NCBI GenBank assembly: GCA_036381515.1
Contig: DASVCR010000074.1
Coordinates: forward strand, 62,001-126,000
Source: ZC4RG20 sp036381515
GTDB lineage: Bacteria; Pseudomonadota; Gammaproteobacteria; Steroidobacterales; Rariloculaceae
Reading direction: 5' to 3'
Length of the DNA: 64,000 nt
Made by a program: the position numbers and the translations under genes. How positions within the stretch are numbered: the stretch's first letter is position 1; every line of letters starts with the position of its first letter. Shown here piece after piece: positions 52,437 to 60,371 of the stretch. Below the pieces are notes generated by a model. The model saw nothing but the letters and a program-made list of their open reading frames with translations, was not told the origin of the DNA and searched no databases.

Positions 52437-53594
52437 TCAGTCCGCCGGCTCGATGCGCAGCACCGCGCCGTCGTCCTCGCCGGTCAGCACGTAGAGCAGC
52501 TCGTCCGGCCCCATCCGGATGTCGCGGATCCGCTGGCGCAGATCGGCGAGCAGCCATTCGCGGCGAAGCTCCTGCATCTCGAGGTTGAACACGATGCGCT
52601 CCACGTGGCCGGTCCCAGGAATCTCGCCGGTTCTCAAGCTGCCGACGAACACGTCGCCTTTCCATGCCGGCAGCGCGTCGCCCGTGTAGAAGGTCAAGCC
52701 GGACACTGCGATCGATGGCATCCAATACACGATCGGATCCTCGACGCCGTCCTCCTGAAACCGCTCCGAATGCCACGGCCCCTCGTAGTCGCGGCCGAGG
52801 CTGACGCGCGGCCAGCCGTAGTCGGCGCCGGGCTTCAGCACGTTGATCTCGTCGCCGCCGTTCGGGCCGTTCTCGTTCTGCCAGATCTCGCCGGTCAGGG
52901 GATGCACCGCGAGACCGATCGTGCTCCTGTGGCCGAACGTGAACACCTCGGGCGGCTGGCGGTCGTCGCCGACGAACGGATTGTCGGCCGGCACGTCGCC
53001 GTCGGGCGTGAGGCGCAGCACGGTGCCCGATGCGGACGCGTACAACATGCCGTCATGGCCGAACGCGAGACGCGACGCGCCGCCGCGCGTAAGGAAAACG
53101 TCATCGACGTCGACGAGCCGGTGACCGTCCCACCGCCCGCGCGCGATCGCGAGACGCGTGCCGTCGTCGACCGCTTTCGTATACGCGAAGTACACGTAGC
53201 GATTGGTCTCGAAGTTCGGGTGCAGCGCGACGTCGAAAAGCCCGGCCGAGATACCGCGCGCCACGACCTCGGGGACGCCTTCGACCGGCTCCGGGACCAG
53301 CCGGCCGTCGCGAATCAGCCGCAGACGTCCCGGCCGCTCCGTGACGAGCATGTCGCCACCGGGGAGAAACGCGATGCTCCACGGCTGCTCGAGATCGCGC
53401 GCAACGACCGACACGCGGATCCTCTGACCCTCCGCTGTGTCGTAGACAATCGGCTCCTTCGGCAGCGGCGGCACGACGAGCCCATCGGGCGCGACGGGGA
53501 TGCCGTTTCGCATCGGCACGTCGCGCTGCGCGAACGCCGGAAGCGCGACAGACACAACGACGAGTCCGGCCAGCCCAAAGATCGTTGTTTTCAT
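52437..53594 (-). CDS. Periplasmic PQQ-dependent sugar dehydrogenase, copy 3
   Basis: A 385-residue secreted quinoprotein related to copies 1 and 2: signal peptide (cleaved after AFA-Q), QPWSIAFLPGGDMLVTERPGR, GLFDVALHPNF, GPNGGDEINVLKPGADYGWP and C-terminal LRQRIRDIRMGPDELLYVLTG. The motif that reads GHRN in the other copies is GHRS here, a change at a position near the PQQ in characterised relatives. ATG 53594 is preceded by GGGGGGAGGG. Its 3' end abuts repeat array 2. Confidence 0.88.
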   Translation of the reverse strand: MKTTIFGLAGLVVVSVALPAFAQRDVPMRNGIPVAPDGLVVPPLPKEPIVYDTAEGQRIRVSVVARDLEQPWSIAFLPGGDMLVTERPGRLRLIRDGRLVPEPVEGVPEVVARGISAGLFDVALHPNFETNRYVYFAYTKAVDDGTRLAIARGRWDGHRLVDVDDVFLTRGGASRLAFGHDGMLYASASGTVLRLTPDGDVPADNPFVGDDRQPPEVFTFGHRSTIGLAVHPLTGEIWQNENGPNGGDEINVLKPGADYGWPRVSLGRDYEGPWHSERFQEDGVEDPIVYWMPSIAVSGLTFYTGDALPAWKGDVFVGSLRTGEIPGTGHVERIVFNLEMQELRREWLLADLRQRIRDIRMGPDELLYVLTGEDDGAVLRIEPAD

Positions 53595-53823
53595 TGACCC
53601 TCCCCCCGGCACTTTTTGGTGGCCATGATAAACCGAAGAACGTCGTGCGGCGCAGTGTCCCGGGCGACGAAGTCGGAGGACTGTGACCTGCGCGGAGCCG
53701 CCTGAATCCGGGGGCTTCGATCGGGCGTTCGAGCCACGGCCCAATTGGACCAAAGTCCACTGTATCGCAGCGCTCGCGCTCGCAATCATGCTGCTCGACA
53801 GGCCCCGACGAGGATCTTCGGCC

Positions 53824-54408
53824 ATGAATCGAACGCGGAACCTGATCTGGCTCGTCGGATTCGCCGGAGTCACAGGCTGCGTGGCCCCAACGCAGCGGGT
53901 AGGGCAGACCGCGACCGTGAACTTCGGTGTGGTCCGCAGCGCGGAACAGATCACGCTCGACTCGAATGCGGCGCAGGGGGCAGTGGTAGGCGGGACCTTG
54001 GGCCTCATAAGCTCCCGGGGCTCCTCCCGCAATCGCAGGGTCGCCAACGGTATCTTCGGCGCGGCGCTCGGCGGCGCGGTGACCGCAGCTGCAGAAGGCA
54101 ACCGCGAGGGAATGTCATACACGGTCGCGATGCTCGACGGCTCGACGATACGGATCGTCACCGACCAGCGCGAGATTCGAATGGACGACTGTGTCGCCAT
54201 CGAGCGCGTCGGTCAGACTGCCAACATCCGACGCGTCGCGGACGGCTATTGCGACGTCGCGAATCGCACGGCCGTGAATCTCGTCGTGAGTGAGACCAGG
54301 GAGGACGCCCTGGCGTGCGACAGCGCGAAGCAGGAGCTTGCGGACGCGACCACGAACGAAGAGGCGGATCTGGCGATCAGGAAGGTGGAGCTGTTATGCG
54401 ATAGCTGA
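53824..54408 (+). CDS. Outer-membrane-type lipoprotein with glycine-zipper segment
   Basis: A 194-residue lipoprotein (lipobox VTGC, about C19) with a Gly-rich zipper-like stretch (GAVVGGTLGLISS...GIFGAALGGAVTAAAEG) reminiscent of SlyB/Pcp proteins, followed by a small beta domain and three further Cys residues. The start at 53824 is chosen for the signal sequence; the frame opens earlier. Function probably in envelope integrity, inferred from family only. Confidence 0.65.
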   Translation: MNRTRNLIWLVGFAGVTGCVAPTQRVGQTATVNFGVVRSAEQITLDSNAAQGAVVGGTLGLISSRGSSRNRRVANGIFGAALGGAVTAAAEGNREGMSYTVAMLDGSTIRIVTDQREIRMDDCVAIERVGQTANIRRVADGYCDVANRTAVNLVVSETREDALACDSAKQELADATTNEEADLAIRKVELLCDS

Positions 54409-54484
54409 TCCCGCCCGCAAATGCCGATCGACGCCCATTGCGGCTTCCGCTGGCAACGCGCTCGTCATGCCGGTTCATCGCGGC

Positions 54485-55501
54485 TTACTCCGGCTGCGGC
54501 ACGTGATCGCGATAACGCGCCGCGACCTCGTCGTCGCACGCTTCGGACGGCGGCGAAAACTCGAGATCCGGACGATGATCCCACTGCTGCGTCAGCGTCG
54601 CGGGCGCCTCGAGATACACCGGATCTTCGACGGTGATCTCGTAACGCAGCCGCAGGCGGTCCTCCGTCAGCGTCAGCCGTTCGACGGTGTGCTTCTGCGC
54701 GCTCGACGGCACGTCGCCGCCGAGGCCGGAGGGGTTCGGCTCGTACGCGATCGTGTCGACGACGAGCGTGTCGCCCTCCCACCAGCCGATCGAGTGCCCG
54801 TGTCGCGAAGGCTGCACGTCCGCCGGATGCTCCGCGTTCAGGTAGACTGTGCGATACACATGGTCGCCCGAGTTATCGAAGTGCAGCACGACCGCGTCTT
54901 CGCCGATCTCGATCGAGCGCATCTCGTCGAGCACCGCGAGGAACGGCACGGGCTCGACGAAGCAGAGCCCATCGGCAACCAGCTGCGCCCGAGCGGCCCG
55001 GGCCTCCGGCTTGAGCGGCCAGCGCGCCATCGCGCCGAAGCCGGCGCTCAGCGCCGCTCGCGACGGCGCCCATTTGCCCTCTAGGCTCTCGGCCGGCGTC
55101 AGTGTCCGATTCCGCGTATTCGCCGCGTAAAACGGATGGATCTCGCCGTCCTCGGTCGTGACGTCGAGAATGCGGACCTGCTTGCCCCAGCCGCCGCGAT
55201 TCGGGTTGGCGCGCATCACGACCGGCGTGCCGGGCTGAAGCGCCTCGCGGCGCAGCCCGTCGACGAGCGCCTGCGTGATCGCGAGCCCTTCGCCTTCGAC
55301 GATCGCCGGCTTGCCGTCCGGGCCGATCGTCTCGACGAGCAGATACATGTGCGGGTTCTTCCAGTCGAAGCGGTGAACTGTTCCTTCGATCAGTATTTCC
55401 TTCGACGTGTCGAACATCGCCTGGCTGTGATGAGCGAGCGCGGGCGCGCCGAAGGGCAGCGCTGCTGCAAGAGCACCGATGGCGACCGGCCGGAATGTCA
55501 T
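54485..55501 (-). CDS. Natural fusion of a DUF6152 domain to a WEGD-motif domain
   Basis: A 338-residue secreted protein. Signal peptide ends ALA (21-23), predicting mature His24-His25-Ser; FDWKNPHMYL gives the conserved NPH (H51); the DUF6152 part ends about residue 128. The rest, starting SLEGKW (139-144), carries HSIGWWEGDTLVVDT (236-250), then SAQ...VERLTL, a Tyr-rich strand, EDPVYLEAP and ACDDE, matching the separate proteins at 19151 and 46123. The fusion indicates that the two domains work together. ATG at 55501; the frame extends upstream without a match. Confidence 0.75.
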   Translation of the reverse strand: MTFRPVAIGALAAALPFGAPALAHHSQAMFDTSKEILIEGTVHRFDWKNPHMYLLVETIGPDGKPAIVEGEGLAITQALVDGLRREALQPGTPVVMRANPNRGGWGKQVRILDVTTEDGEIHPFYAANTRNRTLTPAESLEGKWAPSRAALSAGFGAMARWPLKPEARAARAQLVADGLCFVEPVPFLAVLDEMRSIEIGEDAVVLHFDNSGDHVYRTVYLNAEHPADVQPSRHGHSIGWWEGDTLVVDTIAYEPNPSGLGGDVPSSAQKHTVERLTLTEDRLRLRYEITVEDPVYLEAPATLTQQWDHRPDLEFSPPSEACDDEVAARYRDHVPQPE

Positions 55502-55618
55502 GTCGAACCCCCTGAGCAAGCAGGTAGTCGCATCATAATGACTCCGGCGGCGAGGCGGCAAATCCCTCGGCGGTCCCGGCTCTTGGGCGAGCCGGGACCG
55601 TTTGGAGCACCGCGTCGA

Positions 55619-56713
55619 TCAGGAAATCGTTACGCTCGCCACGTCGGACGGGTCGCTCTCCGCCCCTTCCGTGTTGAAGGCCGTCGCGACGAAGTAGTAC
55701 GTGCCGGGGACCAGGCCTTCGAGGATGTACGTGACGATTCCCGGATTGTCGATCGTCACGGAGTTCGGGTAGTCGCCGCGCTGCGTGCCCCAGTAAATCT
55801 TGTATCCGGCAAGATCGGTCAGCGGCGACCCGTCGACATTCTCCGTAGGTGCGAGCCAGCTGAGCTCCACGGCGCCGCGCGCGACGGCCGTGACCGTGAT
55901 GCTGAACGGTTGCAGATGCGCGTCATCGGCGCCGTCGGTGACGGAGATTCGAACGTCTTCGTATGTGCCGACGTCCGCCGACGACGGCGTGCCTTCGAGA
56001 CGGCCCGTCGTCGGCTCGAAGGCCGCCCATCGCGGCAGGTTTGCGATGCTGAAGTGCAGGATGTCGCCGTCCGCGTCGCCCGCGCTCGGCACGAACAGGT
56101 AGGGCGTCTCCTCGAGCACCGTCGTCGGCGGCGTGCCGCTGATCGTCGGCGGTGAATTCGGCACGGGTGGCGGCTCGTCGGGCGATTCGTCCGTCGGGTC
56201 CGCGGGAGTGTCGTCGGGTGACTCGTCGGTCGGAAGCGATGGCTCGTTGTCGGGATCTGCTGCGCCGTCGGTTGGGCCGGATGACGGGGCATCCGCAGAA
56301 CCGTTCGGCGTTCCATCCGTCGTGTCGGGCGGCGCCGGATCGCCAGGATCGGCCGGCGCTCCGTCGGTGGGATTGGACGTCGGCTCGTCTGAACCGCCGG
56401 TCGGCGTTCCGTCATCGTCGGGGCCGTTGGTGGTGTCTCCCGGTGTGCCGCCCGCCGAGCCGCCCGACGTTCCGGGCGTGAGATCCCCGCTCGGGGTTCC
56501 GTCCGACGATTCGTCGGTGCCGGAGTCGTCCGGCGCACCGGTTGCGGGCCCATCCCCGCCGGGCGGCGACGACGTCGTCGGCGGGCTTTCGCTGACGGGT
56601 GATTTTCCGGTGTCGCTCGCAGTGGTACCTGAATCGTCGCCGCCGCACGCCGCGAGCAAAAGACACGCGCACGCGACGAGTGAGAGCTTCGCTCTCGAAG
56701 CGCTGATCCCCAT
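55619..56713 (-). CDS. Surface lipoprotein with long low-complexity stalk and Ig/fibronectin-like domains
   Basis: A 364-residue lipoprotein (lipobox LAAC, about C23). Residues 24-185 are a repetitive Pro/Ser/Thr/Gly/Asp stalk. Residues about 187-275 form a cadherin/He_PIG-like domain (PPTISGTPPTTVLEETPYLFVPSAGDADGD; LPRWAAFEPTTGRLEGTPSSADVGTY), and about 278-364 a fibronectin type III domain (VELSWLAPTENVDGSPLTDLAGYKIYWG; FVATAFNTEGAESDPSDVASV). A c-di-GMP riboswitch-like sequence lies upstream, as often seen for adhesin-type proteins. Probably a surface or matrix adhesion factor. Confidence 0.8.
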   Translation of the reverse strand: MGISASRAKLSLVACACLLLAACGGDDSGTTASDTGKSPVSESPPTTSSPPGGDGPATGAPDDSGTDESSDGTPSGDLTPGTSGGSAGGTPGDTTNGPDDDGTPTGGSDEPTSNPTDGAPADPGDPAPPDTTDGTPNGSADAPSSGPTDGAADPDNEPSLPTDESPDDTPADPTDESPDEPPPVPNSPPTISGTPPTTVLEETPYLFVPSAGDADGDILHFSIANLPRWAAFEPTTGRLEGTPSSADVGTYEDVRISVTDGADDAHLQPFSITVTAVARGAVELSWLAPTENVDGSPLTDLAGYKIYWGTQRGDYPNSVTIDNPGIVTYILEGLVPGTYYFVATAFNTEGAESDPSDVASVTIS

Positions 56714-56844
56714 TTCTTATGACCCCCATGCTTCGGCTCGAGCGCATCGGGCGCACCATCGGCCCGAAGGAGGCGGAGCCGGGGGATCAGCAGGGGAGGC
56801 TTCGTGTCGTCATCGCCCACGATGAAGCGATGCGCCGACGCGTT

Positions 56845-56930
56845 GCGTCGATCTGCCGTCTTGGGTCCCGTATCCGGAGACCGGTGGCTTTGCTTCTCCG
56901 CCTCGCGGCGGATGTGCCCTCTCTAGTTAG
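56845..56930 (-). ncRNA. Cyclic di-GMP-I (GEMM) riboswitch candidate
   Basis: On the minus strand AGGGCACA is followed by a stem TCCGCC-GCGA-GGCGGA with a GNRA tetraloop, then GAAGCAAAGCCACCGGTCT and a second helix, ending near GACGGCAGATC. The GCAAAGCC element (56893-56886), GNRA loop and spacing follow the GEMM-I consensus closely. It lies about 130 nt upstream of the lipoprotein start and in the same direction. The expression platform was not identified. Identified by eye; a covariance search is needed to confirm. Confidence 0.72.
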
Positions 56931-57193
56931 TCGTTGCAGCCCGGCGCTGGACGGGCTGTGCGAGAGAATCTACATGAGCGCGCTAGGTAAACGTACCTGT
57001 CCCGAAACGGCGACAGCGCCGTGCTCGGCCCGTTTGCGATCGCTGGCCGATGGGAGATGCAAAACAGGTTCGCGCTAGAACACCTTCCGAGGCTGGCTCG
57101 ACGCCGCATGCGCTCGGCGACGTGCTCGCCGAAGCCGAGAGCATCTGTTTTTCGAGACTCGCGTCGTGTGCATGAGCCGACGATCTCGCTATA
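56931..57193. other. Intergenic region upstream of the riboswitch and of a gene fragment
   Basis: Contains a minus-strand hairpin CAGCCCG/CGGGCTG around 56936-56961. The promoter for the riboswitch transcript should lie here. No gene is supported. Confidence 0.4.
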
Positions 57194-57754
57194 GTGCCGC
57201 CACGTTTCGACTCACTCGTCAGTCAGGCGGTCGATGGCACGGAGATCTTTCTCGACGGCGGCTACCACAAGCAGGCATCGCATCGCACCGCGTTGAGCGC
57301 ATCCCTTTCCGCGCTCGTGTTCTGGCCGGCGATCTTTATTCGCGGCAAGGAAGCGGTTCTCGAGCCGGGTACCATTTTCGATGCGTCTATCCCGGCGAAT
57401 ACGCGCGTCAACGTGCCCGATGACCGGCCGCGCACGATCAGGCTCGACAGGGCACCGGACCTGTCGGCCGAGGTGCTCTACGACGAGATCGACGAGAAGG
57501 CACGCCGGCTGCCGATGCGCGTCACGGTCTGCGACAAGCCGTGGCCGCAACAGGTAAACGTGGCGACCGTGAATGACGTGAGGATCGATGCGATCCCGTT
57601 CGAGACGGCCTCGGTCGCGCCGGAAGGCGCCTGCCAAACCGGCACCGGCGATGTGGACCTCGAGGCTTTGTCGGAGCATTTCCGCCGCGGCATCAATCGC
57701 TTCACGATCGAGGGCGGCGGCGATTCGGCGGTCGTGCTCGACATCGAGATGTAG
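57194..57754 (+). CDS. Probable 5'-truncated secreted protein of unknown function
   Basis: A 186-residue frame with a GTG start and no clear ribosome-binding site; an in-frame stop lies at 57173. It has no signal peptide. The N-terminal part (FLDGGYHKQASHR...FIRGKEAVLEPGTIFDASIPANTRVNVP) resembles the C-terminal end of a longer family of exported proteins with a hydrophobic loop and a GT-x-FDA motif. The rest is beta-rich with two Cys. It may be a pseudogene fragment. Confidence 0.45.
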   Translation: MPPRFDSLVSQAVDGTEIFLDGGYHKQASHRTALSASLSALVFWPAIFIRGKEAVLEPGTIFDASIPANTRVNVPDDRPRTIRLDRAPDLSAEVLYDEIDEKARRLPMRVTVCDKPWPQQVNVATVNDVRIDAIPFETASVAPEGACQTGTGDVDLEALSEHFRRGINRFTIEGGGDSAVVLDIEM

Positions 57755-57832
57755 ATCGCCGGGATTTCACCGCACCCGATGCGACGGCTCCGTAGGCGGA
57801 CTAACATATCCGTCGGAAGGGAAGGGCGAGCG

Positions 57833-58855
57833 GTGAAGAAGATCGGATTCCTGTCGTTCGGGCATTGGACGCCCTCGCCGCACTCGCAGGTGCGCACGGC
57901 GTCCGACTCGCTGCTCCAGTCGATCGAGCTTGCGGTCGCGGCCGAGGAGCTCGGCGCGGACGGCGCATACTTCAGGGTGCACCACTTCGCGCGCCAGCTC
58001 GCGTCGCCGTTCCCGCTGCTCGCGGCCGTCGCCGCGCGAACGAGCAGGATCGAGATCGGCACGGCCGTCATCGACATGCGCTACGAGAACCCGCTGTACA
58101 TGGCGGAGGAGGCGGGCGCGGCGGACCTGATCTCGCGCGGACGGCTCCAGCTCGGCATCAGCCGCGGGTCGCCGGAGCAGGTCATCGATGGTTGGCGCTA
58201 CTTTGGCTATGCACCTCGGGAAGGCGAGACCGACGCGGACATGGCTCGCCGGCGTGCCGAGGTATTCCTCGAGGTGCTGAAAGGCGAGGGGTTCGCGCAG
58301 CCGAACCCGCGGCCGATGTTCCCGAACCCGCCCGGGCTGCTTCGCGTCGAGCCGCATTCGGAGGGGCTCCGCGAGCGGATCTGGTGGGGCTCGAGCACGA
58401 ACGACACCGCGAGATGGGCCGCGAAGCTCGGCATGAACCTGCAGAGCTCGACGCTGAAGACCGACGAAACGGGCGAGCCGCTGCACGTGCAGCAGCGCAA
58501 GCAAATCGAAGCTTATCGCGATGCCTGGAAGGAGGCCGGGCATGCGCGCGAGCCGCGCGTCTCGGTGAGCCGCAGCATTTTCGCGCTCGTGGACGATCGT
58601 GATCGAGCCTATTTCGGCGGCAGAGCTGACGATCAGGACTCGATCGGCTACATCGACGCGAATACCCGCGCGATCTTCGGCCGCTCATACGCCGCCGAGC
58701 CCGACGTTCTCGTGAAGGAGCTTGCGAAGGACGAGGCGATCGCGGCGGCCGACACGTTGCTGCTTACGGTGCCGAACCAGCTCGGCGTCGACTACAATGC
58801 CCACGTCATCGAGAGTATCTTGAAGTACGTCGCGCCCGAGCTCGGCTGGCGTTGA
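57833..58855 (+). CDS. LLM-class flavin-dependent oxidoreductase
   Basis: A 340-residue luciferase-like monooxygenase fold protein: IGFLSFGHWTPSPHSQ, LAVAAEELGADGAYFRVHHFARQLASPFPLLAAVAARTSRIEIGTAVIDMRYENPLYMAEEAGAADLISRGRLQLGISRGSPEQ. GTG at 57833 has GAAGGGCGAG upstream. These enzymes use FMN or F420; the substrate cannot be predicted. Starts 78 bp after the preceding fragment. Confidence 0.87.
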   Translation: MKKIGFLSFGHWTPSPHSQVRTASDSLLQSIELAVAAEELGADGAYFRVHHFARQLASPFPLLAAVAARTSRIEIGTAVIDMRYENPLYMAEEAGAADLISRGRLQLGISRGSPEQVIDGWRYFGYAPREGETDADMARRRAEVFLEVLKGEGFAQPNPRPMFPNPPGLLRVEPHSEGLRERIWWGSSTNDTARWAAKLGMNLQSSTLKTDETGEPLHVQQRKQIEAYRDAWKEAGHAREPRVSVSRSIFALVDDRDRAYFGGRADDQDSIGYIDANTRAIFGRSYAAEPDVLVKELAKDEAIAAADTLLLTVPNQLGVDYNAHVIESILKYVAPELGWR

Positions 58856-58903
58856 GCGGGCCATGACGACGGGCAGCGCCGCTTCAGCGGCGCCTCGGAA
58901 CGA

Positions 58904-59650
58904 TCACGTGCACCGCCGCGGCTTCTTCTTGCTGCGTTGCTTCTTGACGTACGCTTCCGCCTGAGCCTGCTCGATTCGGTCGACGAGGTCCGCAAAGTAG
59001 GCCTTAAGCTGCTCGAAGGTCGGCGGCGCGCCGGAGGGGAGCTCGATGCCAGGATCGTCGCGACGCGGCGCGGCGCCGAGAAGCCGCGTCTTCAGCACGT
59101 CCGAGCTGTGCCCGAAGCGGTCCGCGGCCTTGAACAGCTCGGTTTCCTTGCACCTGTGCGACTCGATCAGCGTGTAGACATCGAACAGGTCACGCGTCGT
59201 TATCCTCGTATTCAACGCTACGGCTTTCATCAGGAACAGCGAGCGCAGAGTCGCTACGGCTATTCTGCGGAGGCCCGCGACGCCCCGTTCGGCCCGGATC
59301 TCTTCCGAGAGTCGTGCCGGGTCCGGGACGAAGAACGAGACCTTTACCCGATCGATGCTGTAATCCTGCTGGTAGTCGGCAAGCTCAAGCCCGCTGTCGA
59401 GGAATTCCTGTTCAGCGGCGAGATTGGGAAAGGGCTCGACCGAATGCGATCGGCTCAGCTCGTCGAGGAGTCGCGCGACGCGTTTCCGAGGGAGGCGTCT
59501 CGCCGGGAAGACGAAGTCGAGGTCTGCGCTCAGCCGGTGCGCGATGCGAAGTGCCAGGCCGGTTCCGCCGGCGAGAATCAGACCCGCCGCTGCCGGCAAT
59601 GCATCGATGGCTCGGAGCAGCCTCTCAGTGCTTGCCGGCAGCGCGCGCAC
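58904..59650 (-). CDS. AbiEii-type nucleotidyltransferase toxin
   Basis: A 248-residue protein with the AbiEii/type IV toxin signature: LAGGTGLALRIAHRLSADLDFVF (GG 28-29, D43, D45), a following YQQDYSIDRVKVSFFVP strand and KAVALNTRITTRDLFDVYTLIE. Characterised AbiEii/MenT-type toxins transfer nucleotides and block translation during phage infection. Its 5' end overlaps the antitoxin-like gene by 26 bp. The basic C-terminal tail KKQRSKKKPRRC may bind RNA. Confidence 0.82.
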   Translation of the reverse strand: MRALPASTERLLRAIDALPAAAGLILAGGTGLALRIAHRLSADLDFVFPARRLPRKRVARLLDELSRSHSVEPFPNLAAEQEFLDSGLELADYQQDYSIDRVKVSFFVPDPARLSEEIRAERGVAGLRRIAVATLRSLFLMKAVALNTRITTRDLFDVYTLIESHRCKETELFKAADRFGHSSDVLKTRLLGAAPRRDDPGIELPSGAPPTFEQLKAYFADLVDRIEQAQAEAYVKKQRSKKKPRRCT

Positions 59651-60098
59651 GTCCGATCTCGATGTTCTTCAGCATGCGGCCGCTCGTCTCGGCGGCGCCC
59701 GGTAAGAGCTCGAACGCGCGGAGCATCGCCGTTCGAATCTCTTGCACGCGCTGGAGCCCGTAGTGCTCCACGCAGGCGAGCAGGTCGTCGAAGGTGGGCC
59801 GCGCGAGCACCTGTGCGATGACGGTCTCTTCGTCCACACCACCCCGCGGTCTGCTCCATGCTCGATTGAAGGACAGCTTCGGCTCCCGGGTCCGGAGCGG
59901 GTGCACGCGGACGGCTGTTCGAGGTCCGACGGACGCACGTTCGAGACGAACGAGGCCCTGGGCGGCCAAGCGCTTGACCTGGTCGTGCACGCGTCGGTAG
60001 GGTCGGCCGGCCGCGGCCGCCAAGGCGTAAATGCCGTTCTCGCCGGCGCCGCGATTGATGAGCGCGAGCAGCTCCTGCCTCTTGCGGGTATGGCCCAT
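59625..60098 (-). CDS. AbiEi-like antitoxin/DNA-binding partner of the AbiEii toxin
   Basis: A 157-residue protein with an N-terminal winged-helix region (ELLALINRGAGENGIYALAAAAGRPYRRVHDQVKRLAAQGLVRLE), as in transcriptional regulators of AbiE systems, and a C-terminal helical domain (IAQVLARPTFDDLLACVEHYGLQRVQEIRTAMLRAF). ATG at 60098 chosen; a TTG at 60122 is unlikely because it would run through the operator-like palindrome. Gene order, 26-bp overlap with the toxin and upstream palindrome fit a self-regulated toxin/antitoxin operon. Confidence 0.75.
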   Translation of the reverse strand: MGHTRKRQELLALINRGAGENGIYALAAAAGRPYRRVHDQVKRLAAQGLVRLERASVGPRTAVRVHPLRTREPKLSFNRAWSRPRGGVDEETVIAQVLARPTFDDLLACVEHYGLQRVQEIRTAMLRAFELLPGAAETSGRMLKNIEIGRARAAGKH

Positions 60099-60106
60099 GA
60101 TCGGTC

Positions 60107-60120
60107 GTCCTATATAGGAC
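60107..60120. promoter_or_regulatory. Perfect palindrome GTCCTATATAGGAC, probable autoregulatory operator
   Basis: A perfect 14-bp inverted repeat that ends 8 bp before the antitoxin ATG. It contains TATATA, so it could overlap the promoter -10 region or the 5' end of a very short leader. It is a good candidate binding site for the winged-helix antitoxin. Confidence 0.55.
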
Positions 60121-60371
60121 AATTATGCGCCGGGGCCGGACGGCGTGAATAGCGCAAGCGGTCGAAAGATTGGACGGAGCGCAAGCGGTTGAAAGTTGGA
60201 CGGGAATGAAACGACCGCGGGGCGTTCGCGCCGGCTCACGCTCGGCGCGCGGTAATGCCCTGTCGCGGACGGGACCGACCCGTTCGAACGCCGTCCGGCT
60301 GGACAACGCCTCGGCGCCCGCATCGAGCGGCTGCTCGACGCGGGTCAGGCCTCGGACGTGAGACCCCCAGG

